Shown here: positions 25,737 through 34,568 of the stretch, piece after piece
How positions within the stretch are numbered: the first letter of the stretch is position 1
How the letters are laid out: each line of letters starts with the position of its first letter
Assembly: GCA_900110595.1 (NCBI GenBank)
Contig: FOEZ01000014.1
Location: 37,814-101,813 of the forward strand
From: Arthrobacter sp. OV608
GTDB taxonomy: Bacteria > Actinomycetota > Actinomycetes > Actinomycetales > Micrococcaceae
Length of the DNA: 64,000 nt
Reading direction: 5' to 3'
Made by a program: the position numbers and the translations under genes
Notes under the pieces: generated by a model
What the model saw: the letters and a program-made list of their open reading frames with translations, nothing else
Database searches by the model: none
Told to the model about the DNA's origin: nothing

Positions 25737-26054
25737 TCAGCCCAGGTACCAGCCGGGCGGGGTCCAGGTCACGGGAACACTGTGGGCGGAGAACTGTTCG
25801 CAATGGGTGCAGGTGTAAGCGACTTCGCCCAAAGTGGCCACGCTGCCGTCCCGCCGGTACGTCGGGGGAATATAGGACTCGAGGTAGACAAATTCATCGG
25901 TGCGGCAGGTGTCGCAGGTAGGCTTTCCCACATATCCGGTGTCCGTGGTGGCTATCCCGGAGCCGAGTGTTGAACTGCGGGTGGCCGGTGGACGCAGGGT
26001 GTTGTGCTGGCGCGCGTGGGTGGAGCTGAGATGGGTGTTCTTGGCTGTCGTCAT
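25737..26054 (-). CDS. Hypothetical protein with zinc-ribbon cysteines
   Basis: Protein of 105 aa. The first 45 residues are low-complexity and polar. The C-terminal half has CDTC and, 33 residues on, CTHC, a CxxC-CxxC pair that should bind zinc, and ends in aromatic/proline-rich VTWTPPGWYLG. No family recognised. ATG 26054 has only a weak ribosome site (GGACAGG). Not clearly linked to its neighbours. Confidence 0.6.
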   Translation of the reverse strand: MTTAKNTHLSSTHARQHNTLRPPATRSSTLGSGIATTDTGYVGKPTCDTCRTDEFVYLESYIPPTYRRDGSVATLGEVAYTCTHCEQFSAHSVPVTWTPPGWYLG

Positions 26055-26165
26055 TGGCTGCCTGTCCCGAGCACGGACCTGGCACGCAGGAACATGCTCG
26101 TGTTAGTGAACCGGCCATCTGCTTGACCCTGGGAAAATCAGCATAGGTGATGCAACCTTCCGACA

Positions 26166-27038
26166 TCAATGGAGACCGGGTTGTCTTCCCTTGTCCGCGG
26201 CCTTAGTATCTGCGCTTCCCTTGGGGGACAAAGGGTTTCCCAGGAAGGTGTTCAGCGCCGCTATCCAAGATTCAAACGCGTCAAGATGGGCGTCGTGTGA
26301 CGCTGCCGGGAGGCCTACCCGCTGCGTCTCGGGCCGGGACGCAACGAATGCGGTTTTCTCGTCCTCAGAAAACATTCCATTTTCGCCATAGACCACCAAC
26401 GTCGGTGCCCTCACTGACTGCCATTCCTTCCACCGGGGCTGGATCAGTGCGTGCATGATGCCGACCATGACGTCAGGGTGGAAGCGGGGCCAATACCCGC
26501 CGGTTTTCTCTTCAAGGTCAGCGGCCCATGCTTCTGCAAGCGGCCCCGGTCCCAGGAAATCCCGGGCGGCCGGGCGACTGGAGAACGGGACAGGCCAGGA
26601 GCGGAAGAATTCCCCGAGCTGCATATTCTCCATATGGCTGCTGCCCCCAGCGCCGCTCTCGAGCAGCACGAGCCTGGAAACCAGGTCCGGCCGCTTCGCC
26701 GCAACCAGCATCGCGGTGTGGCCGCCCATGGACTGGCCAACCAATGCGACAGGAGCGGCCACCGCCATCTCAATCACGTGGACGACGTCGGCCACAAAGG
26801 CTTCGCGCGAGAGGTCGCCAGGGCTGGTGGTGCTTCGGCCATGGCCGCGCAGCTCCACCAGAATCGTCCGGAATCCGGTCAAGGCGCGGGCTGTTGCGAA
26901 GAATTCCGTGGCGCTGCCTGCCAGCCCATGCAAAATCACCACCGGCAGGCCCGGCCCACCGGTATCGAAGTAGTTGACCTGGACGCCGTTGCCCACATCG
27001 AGGAGGTGTTGCTTCCCGACGCCCTCGCCTGGTGTCAT
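26166..27038 (-). CDS. Alpha/beta hydrolase
   Basis: Protein of 290 aa. The alpha/beta-hydrolase fold is shown by VVILHGLAGSATEFF (oxyanion hole), VELRGHGRST, the nucleophile elbow VGQSMGGHTAM (Ser), the acid region APTLVVYGENGMF and the late His in ASHDAHLDAFE. ATG 27038 overlaps the stop of the upstream membrane-protein gene by ATGA, so the two are translated together. Probably a cytosolic esterase or C-C hydrolase; substrate unknown. Confidence 0.85.
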   Translation of the reverse strand: MTPGEGVGKQHLLDVGNGVQVNYFDTGGPGLPVVILHGLAGSATEFFATARALTGFRTILVELRGHGRSTTSPGDLSREAFVADVVHVIEMAVAAPVALVGQSMGGHTAMLVAAKRPDLVSRLVLLESGAGGSSHMENMQLGEFFRSWPVPFSSRPAARDFLGPGPLAEAWAADLEEKTGGYWPRFHPDVMVGIMHALIQPRWKEWQSVRAPTLVVYGENGMFSEDEKTAFVASRPETQRVGLPAASHDAHLDAFESWIAALNTFLGNPLSPKGSADTKAADKGRQPGLH

Positions 27039-27448
27039 GAACTCGATGCCCTGCCGTCACGATCCGCCAGGCGGCGGAGATACGCGTACGTGCTGACGGA
27101 GGCAACAACGCCCAAGGCCGGGCCGGCCCAGAGGGCCTCCGGAGTTCCCCGGATGATGAGTGCTGCCGCACCGAAGGTCACACCCAGGAGACCCACACCG
27201 GGTGCTGCGGGCAACTGCTCCCCGCTCCCTCCGCTTTTCCGGCGCCACAGTGCCTGGGCCATGAGGAACAGGATGGCACCGGCCCCGAAAGCGAGGGGCC
27301 AGGGCCAGTCGGCAACGACCACAAATGACAACGTGGTTCCGAACGCCGCACTAAGGGCCAGTTTGTTGATCCACCCTCTTGTGCTGGTACGTACTCCCAC
27401 CAGAATCCCCACGTTCTTGTGTGTAATGGCTTGCCTCGCAGATTCCAA
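27035..27448 (-). CDS. Hypothetical membrane protein
   Basis: Up to 137 aa with three or four hydrophobic segments (ALSAAFGTTLSFVVVADWPW, LAFGAGAILFLMAQALW, VGLLGVTFGAAALII, GPALGVVASVSTYAYLRRL). The start at TTG 27448 is uncertain; GTG codons about 15-20 codons in are alternatives. It overlaps the alpha/beta hydrolase start by 4 nt. No known family recognised. Confidence 0.6.
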   Translation of the reverse strand: MESARQAITHKNVGILVGVRTSTRGWINKLALSAAFGTTLSFVVVADWPWPLAFGAGAILFLMAQALWRRKSGGSGEQLPAAPGVGLLGVTFGAAALIIRGTPEALWAGPALGVVASVSTYAYLRRLADRDGRASSS

Positions 27449-27450
27449 GC

Positions 27451-28305
27451 CTAGGCCGGACGGTTGATGGTCCTGCCCACAATGGATTGCGTCAGTGCGT
27501 CGATGACCTCGGAGTTGGCCAGCGGGTTGCGGATCAGGGTGAAGTCAACGTCGCCCACCGCCGGCAGGTCAAAGCGGCGGGTGATGATCTTCAGGTCCTC
27601 CGGCACCAGGGATGACGGCATGACGGCCACTCCGATTCCGGCGCGGACTGCGGCAAGCACGCCGCTGATCTGGCGGGTGGTGCATGTGATGCGCCAGGTC
27701 CTGCCGTGGGACTCCAGTGCGTCGATGGCAAGTTTCCGGCTCAGGCTGGGCGAGGGGTACGCGATCAGCGGCACCGGCGCCCCGGGCTCAAGCACGGTCT
27801 GTTCCTGCCCCACCCAGGAGAAGGAATCGTGCTGCACCACGGTGCCGTCCTTGGCCCCGGCCACCCACTTCACAAACACGAGGTCCAGTTGGCCGGCGTT
27901 GAGTTTCCGGTAGAGCTGGTCGCTCTGACCGACGGTAAGTTCCAGGTTGATCTGCGGATAGACCTGCCGGAATTCGCGCAGGATCCTTGGCAGTCCGGTG
28001 ATGGCCAGGTCGTCGGCAGTCCCGAAGCGCAGCCGGCCCCGCATGGCGGAGCCCGAGAAATACCGGGCAGCGGCGTCGTGGGCGGAGAGGATATTCCGGG
28101 CAAACCCGGCCATCGCATCGCCGTTATCCGTGAGGCGGACGTCCCGGGTGTCCCGGGTGACCAACACCCGCTTGGCCGCCGTTTCCAGCTTGCGGACATG
28201 CTGGCTGACGGTGGGCTGGGCCAGGCCCAGCCGTTCAGCTGCCTTAGTAAAACTGAGGGTTTCGGCCACCGCCAGGAAGGAGCGCAGCTGGGCGGGTTCA
28301 AACAC
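27451..28305 (-). CDS. LysR-family transcriptional regulator
   Basis: About 284 aa. The N-terminal helix-turn-helix FEPAQLRSFLAVAETLSFTK, AERLGLAQPTVSQHVRKLE is typical. I choose GTG 28305 because GGAG lies 6 nt upstream and the protein then begins at the usual LysR position; longer starts at 28335, 28344 or 28356 would place coding sequence across a palindrome (28343-28357). It is divergent from an MFS exporter and so likely controls it, in response to that exporter's substrate. Confidence 0.85.
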   Translation of the reverse strand: MFEPAQLRSFLAVAETLSFTKAAERLGLAQPTVSQHVRKLETAAKRVLVTRDTRDVRLTDNGDAMAGFARNILSAHDAAARYFSGSAMRGRLRFGTADDLAITGLPRILREFRQVYPQINLELTVGQSDQLYRKLNAGQLDLVFVKWVAGAKDGTVVQHDSFSWVGQEQTVLEPGAPVPLIAYPSPSLSRKLAIDALESHGRTWRITCTTRQISGVLAAVRAGIGVAVMPSSLVPEDLKIITRRFDLPAVGDVDFTLIRNPLANSEVIDALTQSIVGRTINRPA

Positions 28306-28342
28306 TGGGGACTCCAAGGGCGTGAGTGGGGACATCGGCAGC

Positions 28343-28357
28343 ATTGCGCTTCGCAAT
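28343..28357. promoter_or_regulatory. Candidate operator between LysR gene and MFS gene
   Basis: ATTGCG-CTT-CGCAAT is a perfect 6-bp inverted repeat in the divergent intergenic region. A good -10 box (CATAAT, about 28383-28388) for the plus-strand MFS gene lies about 30 nt away, with no good -35, as expected for an activated promoter. Confidence 0.5.
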
Positions 28358-28449
28358 ACGAGTTATAGGGACAATACGTCTCCATAATCCCGCTGCCCCA
28401 GCCTAGCGTTAAGGACATCCCGGACCGACCCCAATTTGAGGACACTCCT

Positions 28450-29835
28450 GTGGCACCCCCACCGCCGTCATCGGCAACCGTCACCCAGCCCGTCATCGAC
28501 TCAGCCGCCTCCGCGCCGCCGCCGGACCACCAGACCCAGCCCCTCGCCGTCGTCCCTGAACGCCTGCCGTGGAAGCACACCTTTATCTCGCTGACGGTGC
28601 CCAACTTCAGGATCTTCGCGGTTGGGCACTTCATTGCAGTGATCGCCATCTGGATGCAGCGCATTGCCCAGGACTGGATGGTCCTGCAGCTTTCCGGATC
28701 CGTGACTGCGGTGGGCTTTACGGTGGCGCTGCAGTTCCTGCCCTCCCTCCTGCTGGGACCGTGGGGAGGCATGATCGCGGACCGGTTTGCCAAGCGGAAG
28801 ATCCTCATCCTGTGCCAAAGCATGGCCGCGCTCCTGGCCGGGGCCCTCGCCATCCTTGCGCTGACGGGAGCCGTCCAGGTGTGGCACGTCTACGTTATTG
28901 CGCTGGTCCTTGGCCTGGTCACCGTGCTGGACCAGCCGGCCCGGCAGGTGTTCGTCAACGAACTGGTGGGACCCACCTACCTGCGCAATGCGATCAGCGT
29001 GAACTCCACTACCTTCCAACTGGGCGGCCTGATTGGTCCGGCCCTGGCCGGGTGGCTTCTCACCGCAGTCGGTGCAGGGTGGGCTTTCGCCGGCAATGCC
29101 GCCGCCTGCTGCTCCACGGTGGCCATGCTCCTGATCCTGCGGAAGGACCGGTTGTTTGTCAGCGCCCCGGCACCGAAGAGCAAGGGGATGCTGCGCGAAG
29201 GATTGAGCTACGCGCTCAGCAAGCCCACCATCTACTGGCCATGGCTGATGGCCGGGTTCATTGCAGTGTTCGCCATGAGCCTGCCCGTGGTCCTGGCCGC
29301 GTTTGCCGACCACGTCTTCGACGTCGGGGCCGGAGGCTACGGACTCCTGAACGCCCTCGTGGCGCTCGGAGCCCTCGCCGGAGCCGTGGCATCCACCCGG
29401 CGGCGGCACCTGCGGCTGCGTTCGGTGGTGTTCTGCGCCGGGATGTACGGCGTGATGCTCTGCCTCGCGGCCATCGCGCCGTCCATGCCTGTGTTTGGCT
29501 CCGTGATGGTGCTGTCCGGATTCTGGTGCCTGATGTTCCTGACCGGCTCCAACCAGCTGGTCCAGGTGAGCTCAAACATGCGGATCCGGGGCCGGGTCAT
29601 GAGCCTTTACATCATGGTGCTGATCGGTGGCCAGGCCATTGGTGGGCCGATGCTCGGCTGGCTGTCCGAGCACGTCAGCCCGCACGCGGCACTGCTGGTG
29701 GCCGGGGGAATCCCGGCGCTAGCCGCCCTGACGGTCGCCGTGATCCTGGCCCGGAAGGGCTCGCTGCTGCTGAAGGTCAGCTTCAAGGACCGCCGCCACC
29801 CCGTGAGCATCGTCAGCAAGGCGACGGCGGCCTGA
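28450..29835 (+). CDS. MFS transporter (DHA3-like exporter)
   Basis: Protein of 461 aa. A Pro/Ala-rich cytosolic lead of ~45 residues is followed by about twelve helices. FRIFAVGHFIAVIAIWMQRIAQDWMVLQL and GPWGGMIADRFAKRKILI (motif A) place it in the drug/siderophore exporter group (EntS/TetV-like). GTG 28450 has GAGGA 8 nt upstream. Divergent from a LysR regulator and probably under its control. Substrate unknown. Confidence 0.85.
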   Translation: MAPPPPSSATVTQPVIDSAASAPPPDHQTQPLAVVPERLPWKHTFISLTVPNFRIFAVGHFIAVIAIWMQRIAQDWMVLQLSGSVTAVGFTVALQFLPSLLLGPWGGMIADRFAKRKILILCQSMAALLAGALAILALTGAVQVWHVYVIALVLGLVTVLDQPARQVFVNELVGPTYLRNAISVNSTTFQLGGLIGPALAGWLLTAVGAGWAFAGNAAACCSTVAMLLILRKDRLFVSAPAPKSKGMLREGLSYALSKPTIYWPWLMAGFIAVFAMSLPVVLAAFADHVFDVGAGGYGLLNALVALGALAGAVASTRRRHLRLRSVVFCAGMYGVMLCLAAIAPSMPVFGSVMVLSGFWCLMFLTGSNQLVQVSSNMRIRGRVMSLYIMVLIGGQAIGGPMLGWLSEHVSPHAALLVAGGIPALAALTVAVILARKGSLLLKVSFKDRRHPVSIVSKATAA

Positions 29836-29842
29836 CCGCGGA

Positions 29843-30997
29843 TTACAGGGCAGCGTGCGGGTAGGCGGCTTCCCGCTTCTGGAACTCCAGGACATCCTTG
29901 TTCCGGACCACTCCGTCGCGGATCTCGATGGCCCGGGCGATGGTGTCGTTCTGCGCCCAGGCTTCCGGGCCGTCCATAACGGTGGCCAGGAACGGCAGCA
30001 GGGCCTGGCTGATCTCCCACGTGGCGGAGTTCCAGAGATACGACGGGCTGTGGTCCACCGCGTAGTAGTTGATGTGGTCACCGACGGTGAACATTGGCTC
30101 CGCGAACGTGGTGGACCTGGCCCAGCTGAACCCCATCCCTTCGTCGCAGGATACGTCAACGATCAGGCTCCCTGGGGCAAAGGCTGCGAGATCGTCAGTC
30201 TGCAAGTAGGTGAGGGGGCTGTTGGGGTCCTGCAAGGTGCAGTTGACCACGATGTCACTCTCGGCAAGGAAAGGCGCCAATGGAACCCGGCCCCGCTCAG
30301 TGATGACCTGGCTCAGGAAGGGTGCTTCGTCGTCGTGATCAAACTGGACGATCTTAACCGAATGGATGGGGGCGCCGACGGCGGCCACCCCGCGGTTGGT
30401 GAGGACCTGGACATCGTGGACGCCGTGGGCATTCAGCGCGGTGACTGCCCCACGGGCGGTGGCCCCGAAACCGATCACCACAGCGCTGAGCCGCCGTCCG
30501 TAGTCGCCGGTGGAACCGGTCAGTGCCAGGGCGTGCAGCACTGAGCAGTACCCGGCCAGTTCGTTGTTCTTGTGGAAAACGTGGAGGCCGAAACCACCAT
30601 CACTGGCCCAGTGGTTCATGGCCTCGAAAGCGATCAGAGTCAGCTTTTTGTCGATGGCCAATTGGGTGATGGCACGGTCCTGGACACAGTGCGGCCAGCC
30701 CCAGAGGACCTGCCCGTCCCGCAGCTCGGCGAGGTCCTCCGGCTGAGGCTTGGGCAGGAGTACGACGTCGGCACTTTCCAGCAGCTCCTCCCGGCCCGCC
30801 ATCCTGCCCACCAGGGTGGACAGGTGCGCATCCGGGATGCCGAAGCGCTCGCCGTAGCCTTGCTCAAGGATGATATTCCGCCGTACTTCGGGCTCGATGC
30901 GCTCAAAATGCAACGGATGGATGGGGAGCCGCCGCTCGGCAGGCTTTCGGGTGGAAGCCAGGACGCCCAGGGTCAGCTTGTTTTCAGGGGCGGTCAC
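29843..30997 (-). CDS. N5-(carboxyethyl)ornithine synthase-like / alanine dehydrogenase-like enzyme
   Basis: Protein of 384 aa of the alanine dehydrogenase/transhydrogenase superfamily. The N-terminal catalytic domain has KPAERRLPIHPLHFERI and LLPKPQPEDLAELRDGQVLWGWPH. The Rossmann domain (SAVVIGFGATARGAVTALNAHG) binds NAD(P). The spacing fits N5-(1-carboxyethyl)ornithine synthase, which joins pyruvate to an amino acid side chain, better than true alanine dehydrogenase. GTG 30997 overlaps the TGA of the upstream 46-aa gene (GTGA). Exact substrate not readable from sequence. Confidence 0.75.
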   Translation of the reverse strand: MTAPENKLTLGVLASTRKPAERRLPIHPLHFERIEPEVRRNIILEQGYGERFGIPDAHLSTLVGRMAGREELLESADVVLLPKPQPEDLAELRDGQVLWGWPHCVQDRAITQLAIDKKLTLIAFEAMNHWASDGGFGLHVFHKNNELAGYCSVLHALALTGSTGDYGRRLSAVVIGFGATARGAVTALNAHGVHDVQVLTNRGVAAVGAPIHSVKIVQFDHDDEAPFLSQVITERGRVPLAPFLAESDIVVNCTLQDPNSPLTYLQTDDLAAFAPGSLIVDVSCDEGMGFSWARSTTFAEPMFTVGDHINYYAVDHSPSYLWNSATWEISQALLPFLATVMDGPEAWAQNDTIARAIEIRDGVVRNKDVLEFQKREAAYPHAAL

Positions 30998-31134
30998 TTT
31001 TTCTTGGCGGCCTTGCTGGACGTGATGTCCAGGGAGCTGGCCGGCGCCGCGGCGGCCTTCTTGTCTGCGCGCTTTTCCTTGATGGACTTGCCGGACTTTT
31101 TGGATGCTGCTTGACGCGGGGACTTGTCAGCCAT
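30994..31134 (-). CDS. Small lysine-rich protein (46 aa)
   Basis: ATG 31134 with AGGAG 6 nt upstream. The sequence begins MADKSPRQAASKKSGKS and ends in a KKK tail; nearly a third of residues are Lys, and it is almost certainly disordered. I recall similar short Lys-rich proteins with this opening as common in actinobacteria, with no known job. Stop and start overlap (GTGA) with the carboxyethyl-ornithine-synthase-like gene, so the two are co-translated. RNA or DNA binding is possible from charge alone. Confidence 0.8.
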   Translation of the reverse strand: MADKSPRQAASKKSGKSIKEKRADKKAAAAPASSLDITSSKAAKKK

Positions 31135-31270
31135 GTTTGCTCCTATAGCGGAACCGAAGAGGTTCCTGACCTCTGACCATACACCCGGGGACCTAATGAC
31201 TCCGGGGTGTTCAGCAAGATAGGCGGAGCCGCGGTACAGGAGGTCCGGGCGTGGCAGCGCGGGCGCAAAG

Positions 31271-31344
31271 TGGAGCGGCTGACGGGAATCGAACCCGCGT
31301 ATCAAGCTTGGGAAGCTAGCGCTCTACCATTGAGCTACAGCCGC
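31271..31344 (-). tRNA. tRNA-Gly(CCC), CCA end encoded
   Basis: On the minus strand: acceptor GCGGCTG pairs with CAGCCGC, D-arm GCTC/GAGC, anticodon loop TTCCCAA giving anticodon CCC, T-arm CGGG-TTCGATT-CCCG, discriminator T and CCA. The anticodon stem has one T-T mismatch. Reads GGG glycine codons. Confidence 0.95.
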
Positions 31345-31577
31345 AGCGCCCCCGTTTCAGGGGCAGAACATAGCTTAGCGCAGATGTGCCGGCGGGCCGT
31401 CCAGGCGGCACGCAAACGGCGCGTGTCCGGTCACCGGGACGTCATGCAGTAACTCTTCAATAACGTCCACGGCGCTGGCTAGGTAGGCATACGGAGCGCT
31501 GGCTAACCTGATCCGGTAGCTGCGGTGCCGGGGGGTGCAGCTGCGCGGCAGGCCGACGTCAACCACGAAAGATCCCG

Positions 31578-32039
31578 ATGGCATTCGCAGAGCATGAGGT
31601 CCTCATCCGGCGTGACGCCATGGCTGTGTACCTGTACCTGCTTGACGCCACCAATCTTCCGCTCTGGCGTGACGGCGTCCGCAGGGTCAAGCTGGTGGAT
31701 GGATCCGAGGGAGCCAAGGGTGCCGTCTACCGGCAGATGGTGGCGGGCCGGTCCGGCCTCAGCATCCCGGCAGACCTGGAAATCACCAGCGCCAGGCCCG
31801 GAGCCGAAATCCAGTTCCAGGTGACGTCGGGTCCTGCGATCCGGTCCGGCGGCTATTACCTGAGCACGGAAACCGCGGGGACCAGGGTCCGGTTTGCCTT
31901 AGAAGCCCAGCCGGAAGGGCCGCTCGGATTCCTGAACAGGCTCGGCTTCCTGAGCACTATGCTCCAGCGGAGCCTCTGCGCCGAAGTGGCCCAGCTGGAG
32001 CGCCTCAAAGACGTCCTGGAACTCCAGCCGGCCATCTAG
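31578..32039 (+). CDS. SRPBCC-family (START-like) protein
   Basis: Protein of 153 aa. It opens with a beta strand and helix pattern (EHEVLIRRDAMAVYLYLLDATNLPLWRDGV) typical of the SRPBCC/polyketide-cyclase-like fold, a cavity-forming domain that binds hydrophobic ligands. ATG 31578 has GAAAGA upstream. It converges on the CAP-domain gene. Ligand and role unknown. Confidence 0.8.
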   Translation: MAFAEHEVLIRRDAMAVYLYLLDATNLPLWRDGVRRVKLVDGSEGAKGAVYRQMVAGRSGLSIPADLEITSARPGAEIQFQVTSGPAIRSGGYYLSTETAGTRVRFALEAQPEGPLGFLNRLGFLSTMLQRSLCAEVAQLERLKDVLELQPAI

Positions 32040-32043
32040 CCGC

Positions 32044-33846
32044 TCACTGCGCCAGCCGCTGTCCGGCCCAGGGGCCGGGAATGTTCGACGGCGAGGCGAG
32101 GCTTCCCGAGGTCAGGTCCCAGTACTGCACAACGTCGTTGGCCCGGCGCAGGGCAAGGCCTGTGGAGTTCAGCCCGGTAACGTCCTTCAGCGGCCGGATG
32201 CCCGTAACGTCGGCCCAGCCGGTGGCCACGGTGGGCCTGGCCTCGGCCCGTAAAGCGGTGGTGCCCCAGCCGCGGTAAAGCTGGACCGAGCCGTCGGCGC
32301 GGAGCGCCAGCACGTCCTGGAACCCGTCGGCGTCGTAATCCGCCATGGACAACTTCCGCGCGGCACCGATGCCGCCCACCAGGGTGCGTTCGGAGAGGTC
32401 GCCCGTGCCCTTGTTCGGATAGAGGTACAGGTTCCCGGCGCCGTCGAGGGCAAGGATCTGGGGAAGCCGGTTGTTGGCGCACCAGCCGCCCACGGCGAGA
32501 GTCAGGGTGTCCCATCCTCCGTTCCCGAGGGTAACGGGGGACTGGAAGCCTCCGGCAGCGATGCCGCGGTGCAGGGTCAGCGTTCCGTTGGTCCATTGCG
32601 TCAGGAGGTCGAAGGCGCCGTCACGGTCCCAGTCCGGGGTGAAGACTTCCTTGGCTCCCGTGAAGCCGGAGCCAATGACTTTGGCTGCCGCGAAGGTGCG
32701 TGCGCCCGTGGCGGCCCTGGCCAGGAGCTGGCCGCCGGAATCTACCGTCACAAGGTCACCCGGTCCCTTGATTGCCGCCGCGGAGAGGTCCAGTGTGGGC
32801 GGCATGTGCCGGACGGGAGCATCACACATGCTCGGCGCGGGCAGTGGGAAAGCACCTCCGGACCCGGTGCCGCCGGACCCCGCGCCGCCGGGGGAATTGA
32901 CGGTGCCGGCGGGAAGGGTGGTGTAGCCGAAGAAGTTCACCACGCCCCAGATCTGGTAGGTGGAGTTGGTGTAGGAAATTCCGGCACCCATCACGTTGAA
33001 GCGCGGATCGAGCAGCATGGCATTGTGGCCGGGCGACCCCTTCCACCACTCCACCAGCTGCGCGGCGTCCCGGTCCGTGCGGATGGCAATGACTTCGCCG
33101 GCGCCGTTGTTGGGATTCATGGCACGGGGGTCGGTCCAGAAGTTGGCGCGGTGCTCAATCACCTCGCGTGCGGCGATGCTGTCCGACCATTCTTGCGCCA
33201 AGCCCGCCACCGTGGGGTGGTATTTAACCGGGTTCAGGCCTTTGGACACCCTGTATTCGTTGATCCTGTTGAACACGGTGAGGACTGCCGCCGCGTTGTT
33301 GTCCGGCACCAGGGCCTCTGGCGCGGGCAGGGTTTGAGTGGATTCAGGCGCCGCAAGCCGGGTGGTTGCGGGCGCTCCCAGTTCTTCATCAGGTGCCCAA
33401 AGCGGCGGAATCGAGGGCACCGCCGGTGCAGGTTCGAGGGAGGTTGTGGCGGGCGCTGCCAGTGCCTCGGTTCCGGCCGGAGCTGTGGGTTGCTGCCCGG
33501 CAAGGGGCTGCTCCGTAACCTGCTGTCCGGTGGGTTGCTGGCCGGCAAGAGGCTGGGCTGTAACAGGCTGGGATGGGCCAGGTTGCGTTGTCAGCGCACC
33601 GGGCCCGGACGGGGAGGCCGGCCGGATGTCAGGATCCACGGCGGGGGTGAGCGGGGCCAAGGCTGAAGGGTCGCGTCGAAGGGCTGCGGCGTCGTCGACC
33701 GTTGCCGGGCCCAAGGTGACACCGTGTGAACCTGCAGCGGCCAACTGGCTGGCCGGCAACGGTGCGGGAAGGCCTCCCACGGAAGAGGAGACCAGCGCTA
33801 TGGAACAGAGCACGCCAATAAAAGCGGGCGCTACTAATTTATTCAC
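32044..33846 (-). CDS. Secreted CAP-domain protein with C-terminal FG-GAP/VCBS-like repeats
   Basis: Protein of 600 aa. Residues 1-~32 are a signal peptide. Residues ~35-185 are Pro/Gln/Ala-rich with repeated QPLAGQQPT units, a likely wall-spanning linker. Residues ~188-310 are a CAP/SCP domain (NRINEYRVSKGLNPVKYHP, AQEWSDSIAAREVIEHR, GSPGHNAMLLDPRFNVMGAG) with the cavity His residues. Residues ~360-600 hold at least three beta-propeller-type units with Asp-rich calcium-like loops (DWDRDGAFDLL, DYDADGFQDVL). GTG start with GGGGA 6 nt upstream. Exoprotein of unknown function; the domain mix is common in Arthrobacter. Confidence 0.85.
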   Translation of the reverse strand: MNKLVAPAFIGVLCSIALVSSSVGGLPAPLPASQLAAAGSHGVTLGPATVDDAAALRRDPSALAPLTPAVDPDIRPASPSGPGALTTQPGPSQPVTAQPLAGQQPTGQQVTEQPLAGQQPTAPAGTEALAAPATTSLEPAPAVPSIPPLWAPDEELGAPATTRLAAPESTQTLPAPEALVPDNNAAAVLTVFNRINEYRVSKGLNPVKYHPTVAGLAQEWSDSIAAREVIEHRANFWTDPRAMNPNNGAGEVIAIRTDRDAAQLVEWWKGSPGHNAMLLDPRFNVMGAGISYTNSTYQIWGVVNFFGYTTLPAGTVNSPGGAGSGGTGSGGAFPLPAPSMCDAPVRHMPPTLDLSAAAIKGPGDLVTVDSGGQLLARAATGARTFAAAKVIGSGFTGAKEVFTPDWDRDGAFDLLTQWTNGTLTLHRGIAAGGFQSPVTLGNGGWDTLTLAVGGWCANNRLPQILALDGAGNLYLYPNKGTGDLSERTLVGGIGAARKLSMADYDADGFQDVLALRADGSVQLYRGWGTTALRAEARPTVATGWADVTGIRPLKDVTGLNSTGLALRRANDVVQYWDLTSGSLASPSNIPGPWAGQRLAQ

Positions 33847-33979
33847 AACATCCCCAGCTCTGTTGGGCCATCCGGGAGACCATCCGGCGCCTTAATCACT
33901 GAGGCAACATTAGCCCCACCAGACCACAGCAACAACGAAAGAATGCGGCTGTGGATAACCGATACGGTAATTTGGGACG

Positions 33980-34555
33980 GTGCTGATCTCTGACCGCGAT
34001 ATTCGTGCCGAAATTGACTCCCAGCGGATCGTTCTTGAACCGTACGATCCGGCGATGGTCCAGCCGTCGTCCGTGGATGTGCGGATCGATAAGTTCTTCC
34101 GCCTGTTCGACAACCACAAGTACGCGCACATCGATCCCGCGGAAGAGCAGCCGGAACTGACCCGCCTGGTGGAGGTGGAACAGAACGAACCCTTCATCCT
34201 GCACCCCGGCGAGTTCGTCCTCGGCTCAACCTATGAAACTGTCACCCTGCCCGATGACATTGCCGCGCGTCTGGAAGGCAAGTCCTCGCTGGGGCGGCTT
34301 GGACTGCTGACGCACTCCACGGCGGGGTTCATCGACCCCGGTTTCTCAGGGCATGTCACCCTGGAACTGTCCAACATGGCAACTCTGCCCATCAAGCTGT
34401 GGCCGGGCATGAAAATCGGCCAGCTCTGCTTCTTCCGCCTGACGTCTGCGGCCGCGTACCCCTACGGCCAGGGCGACTACGGCAACCGGTACCAGGGCCA
34501 GCGGGGACCAACAGCCAGCCGCAGCCACCTGAACTTCCACCGCACGGCAATCTAG
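33980..34555 (+). CDS. dcd: dCTP deaminase (possibly bifunctional, dUMP-forming)
   Basis: Protein of 191 aa matching Dcd throughout: [48 protein letters not shown], catalytic Glu in GHVTLELSN and [15 protein letters not shown] at the C-terminus. Makes dUTP from dCTP for thymidylate synthesis; actinobacterial members such as that of Mycobacterium tuberculosis also hydrolyse dUTP to dUMP, and this is the same size class. GTG start at 33980. No Shine-Dalgarno is obvious, so a leaderless transcript is possible. Confidence 0.95.
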   Translation: MLISDRDIRAEIDSQRIVLEPYDPAMVQPSSVDVRIDKFFRLFDNHKYAHIDPAEEQPELTRLVEVEQNEPFILHPGEFVLGSTYETVTLPDDIAARLEGKSSLGRLGLLTHSTAGFIDPGFSGHVTLELSNMATLPIKLWPGMKIGQLCFFRLTSAAAYPYGQGDYGNRYQGQRGPTASRSHLNFHRTAI

Positions 34556-34568
34556 TACCAGGCGCGAC

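Noticed and set aside
31375-31584. 69-codon minus-strand ORF between tRNA-Gly and the SRPBCC gene
   Set aside because: Composition is passable, but it starts inside the SRPBCC coding start, has no ribosome site and no recognisable family. Not strong enough to list.
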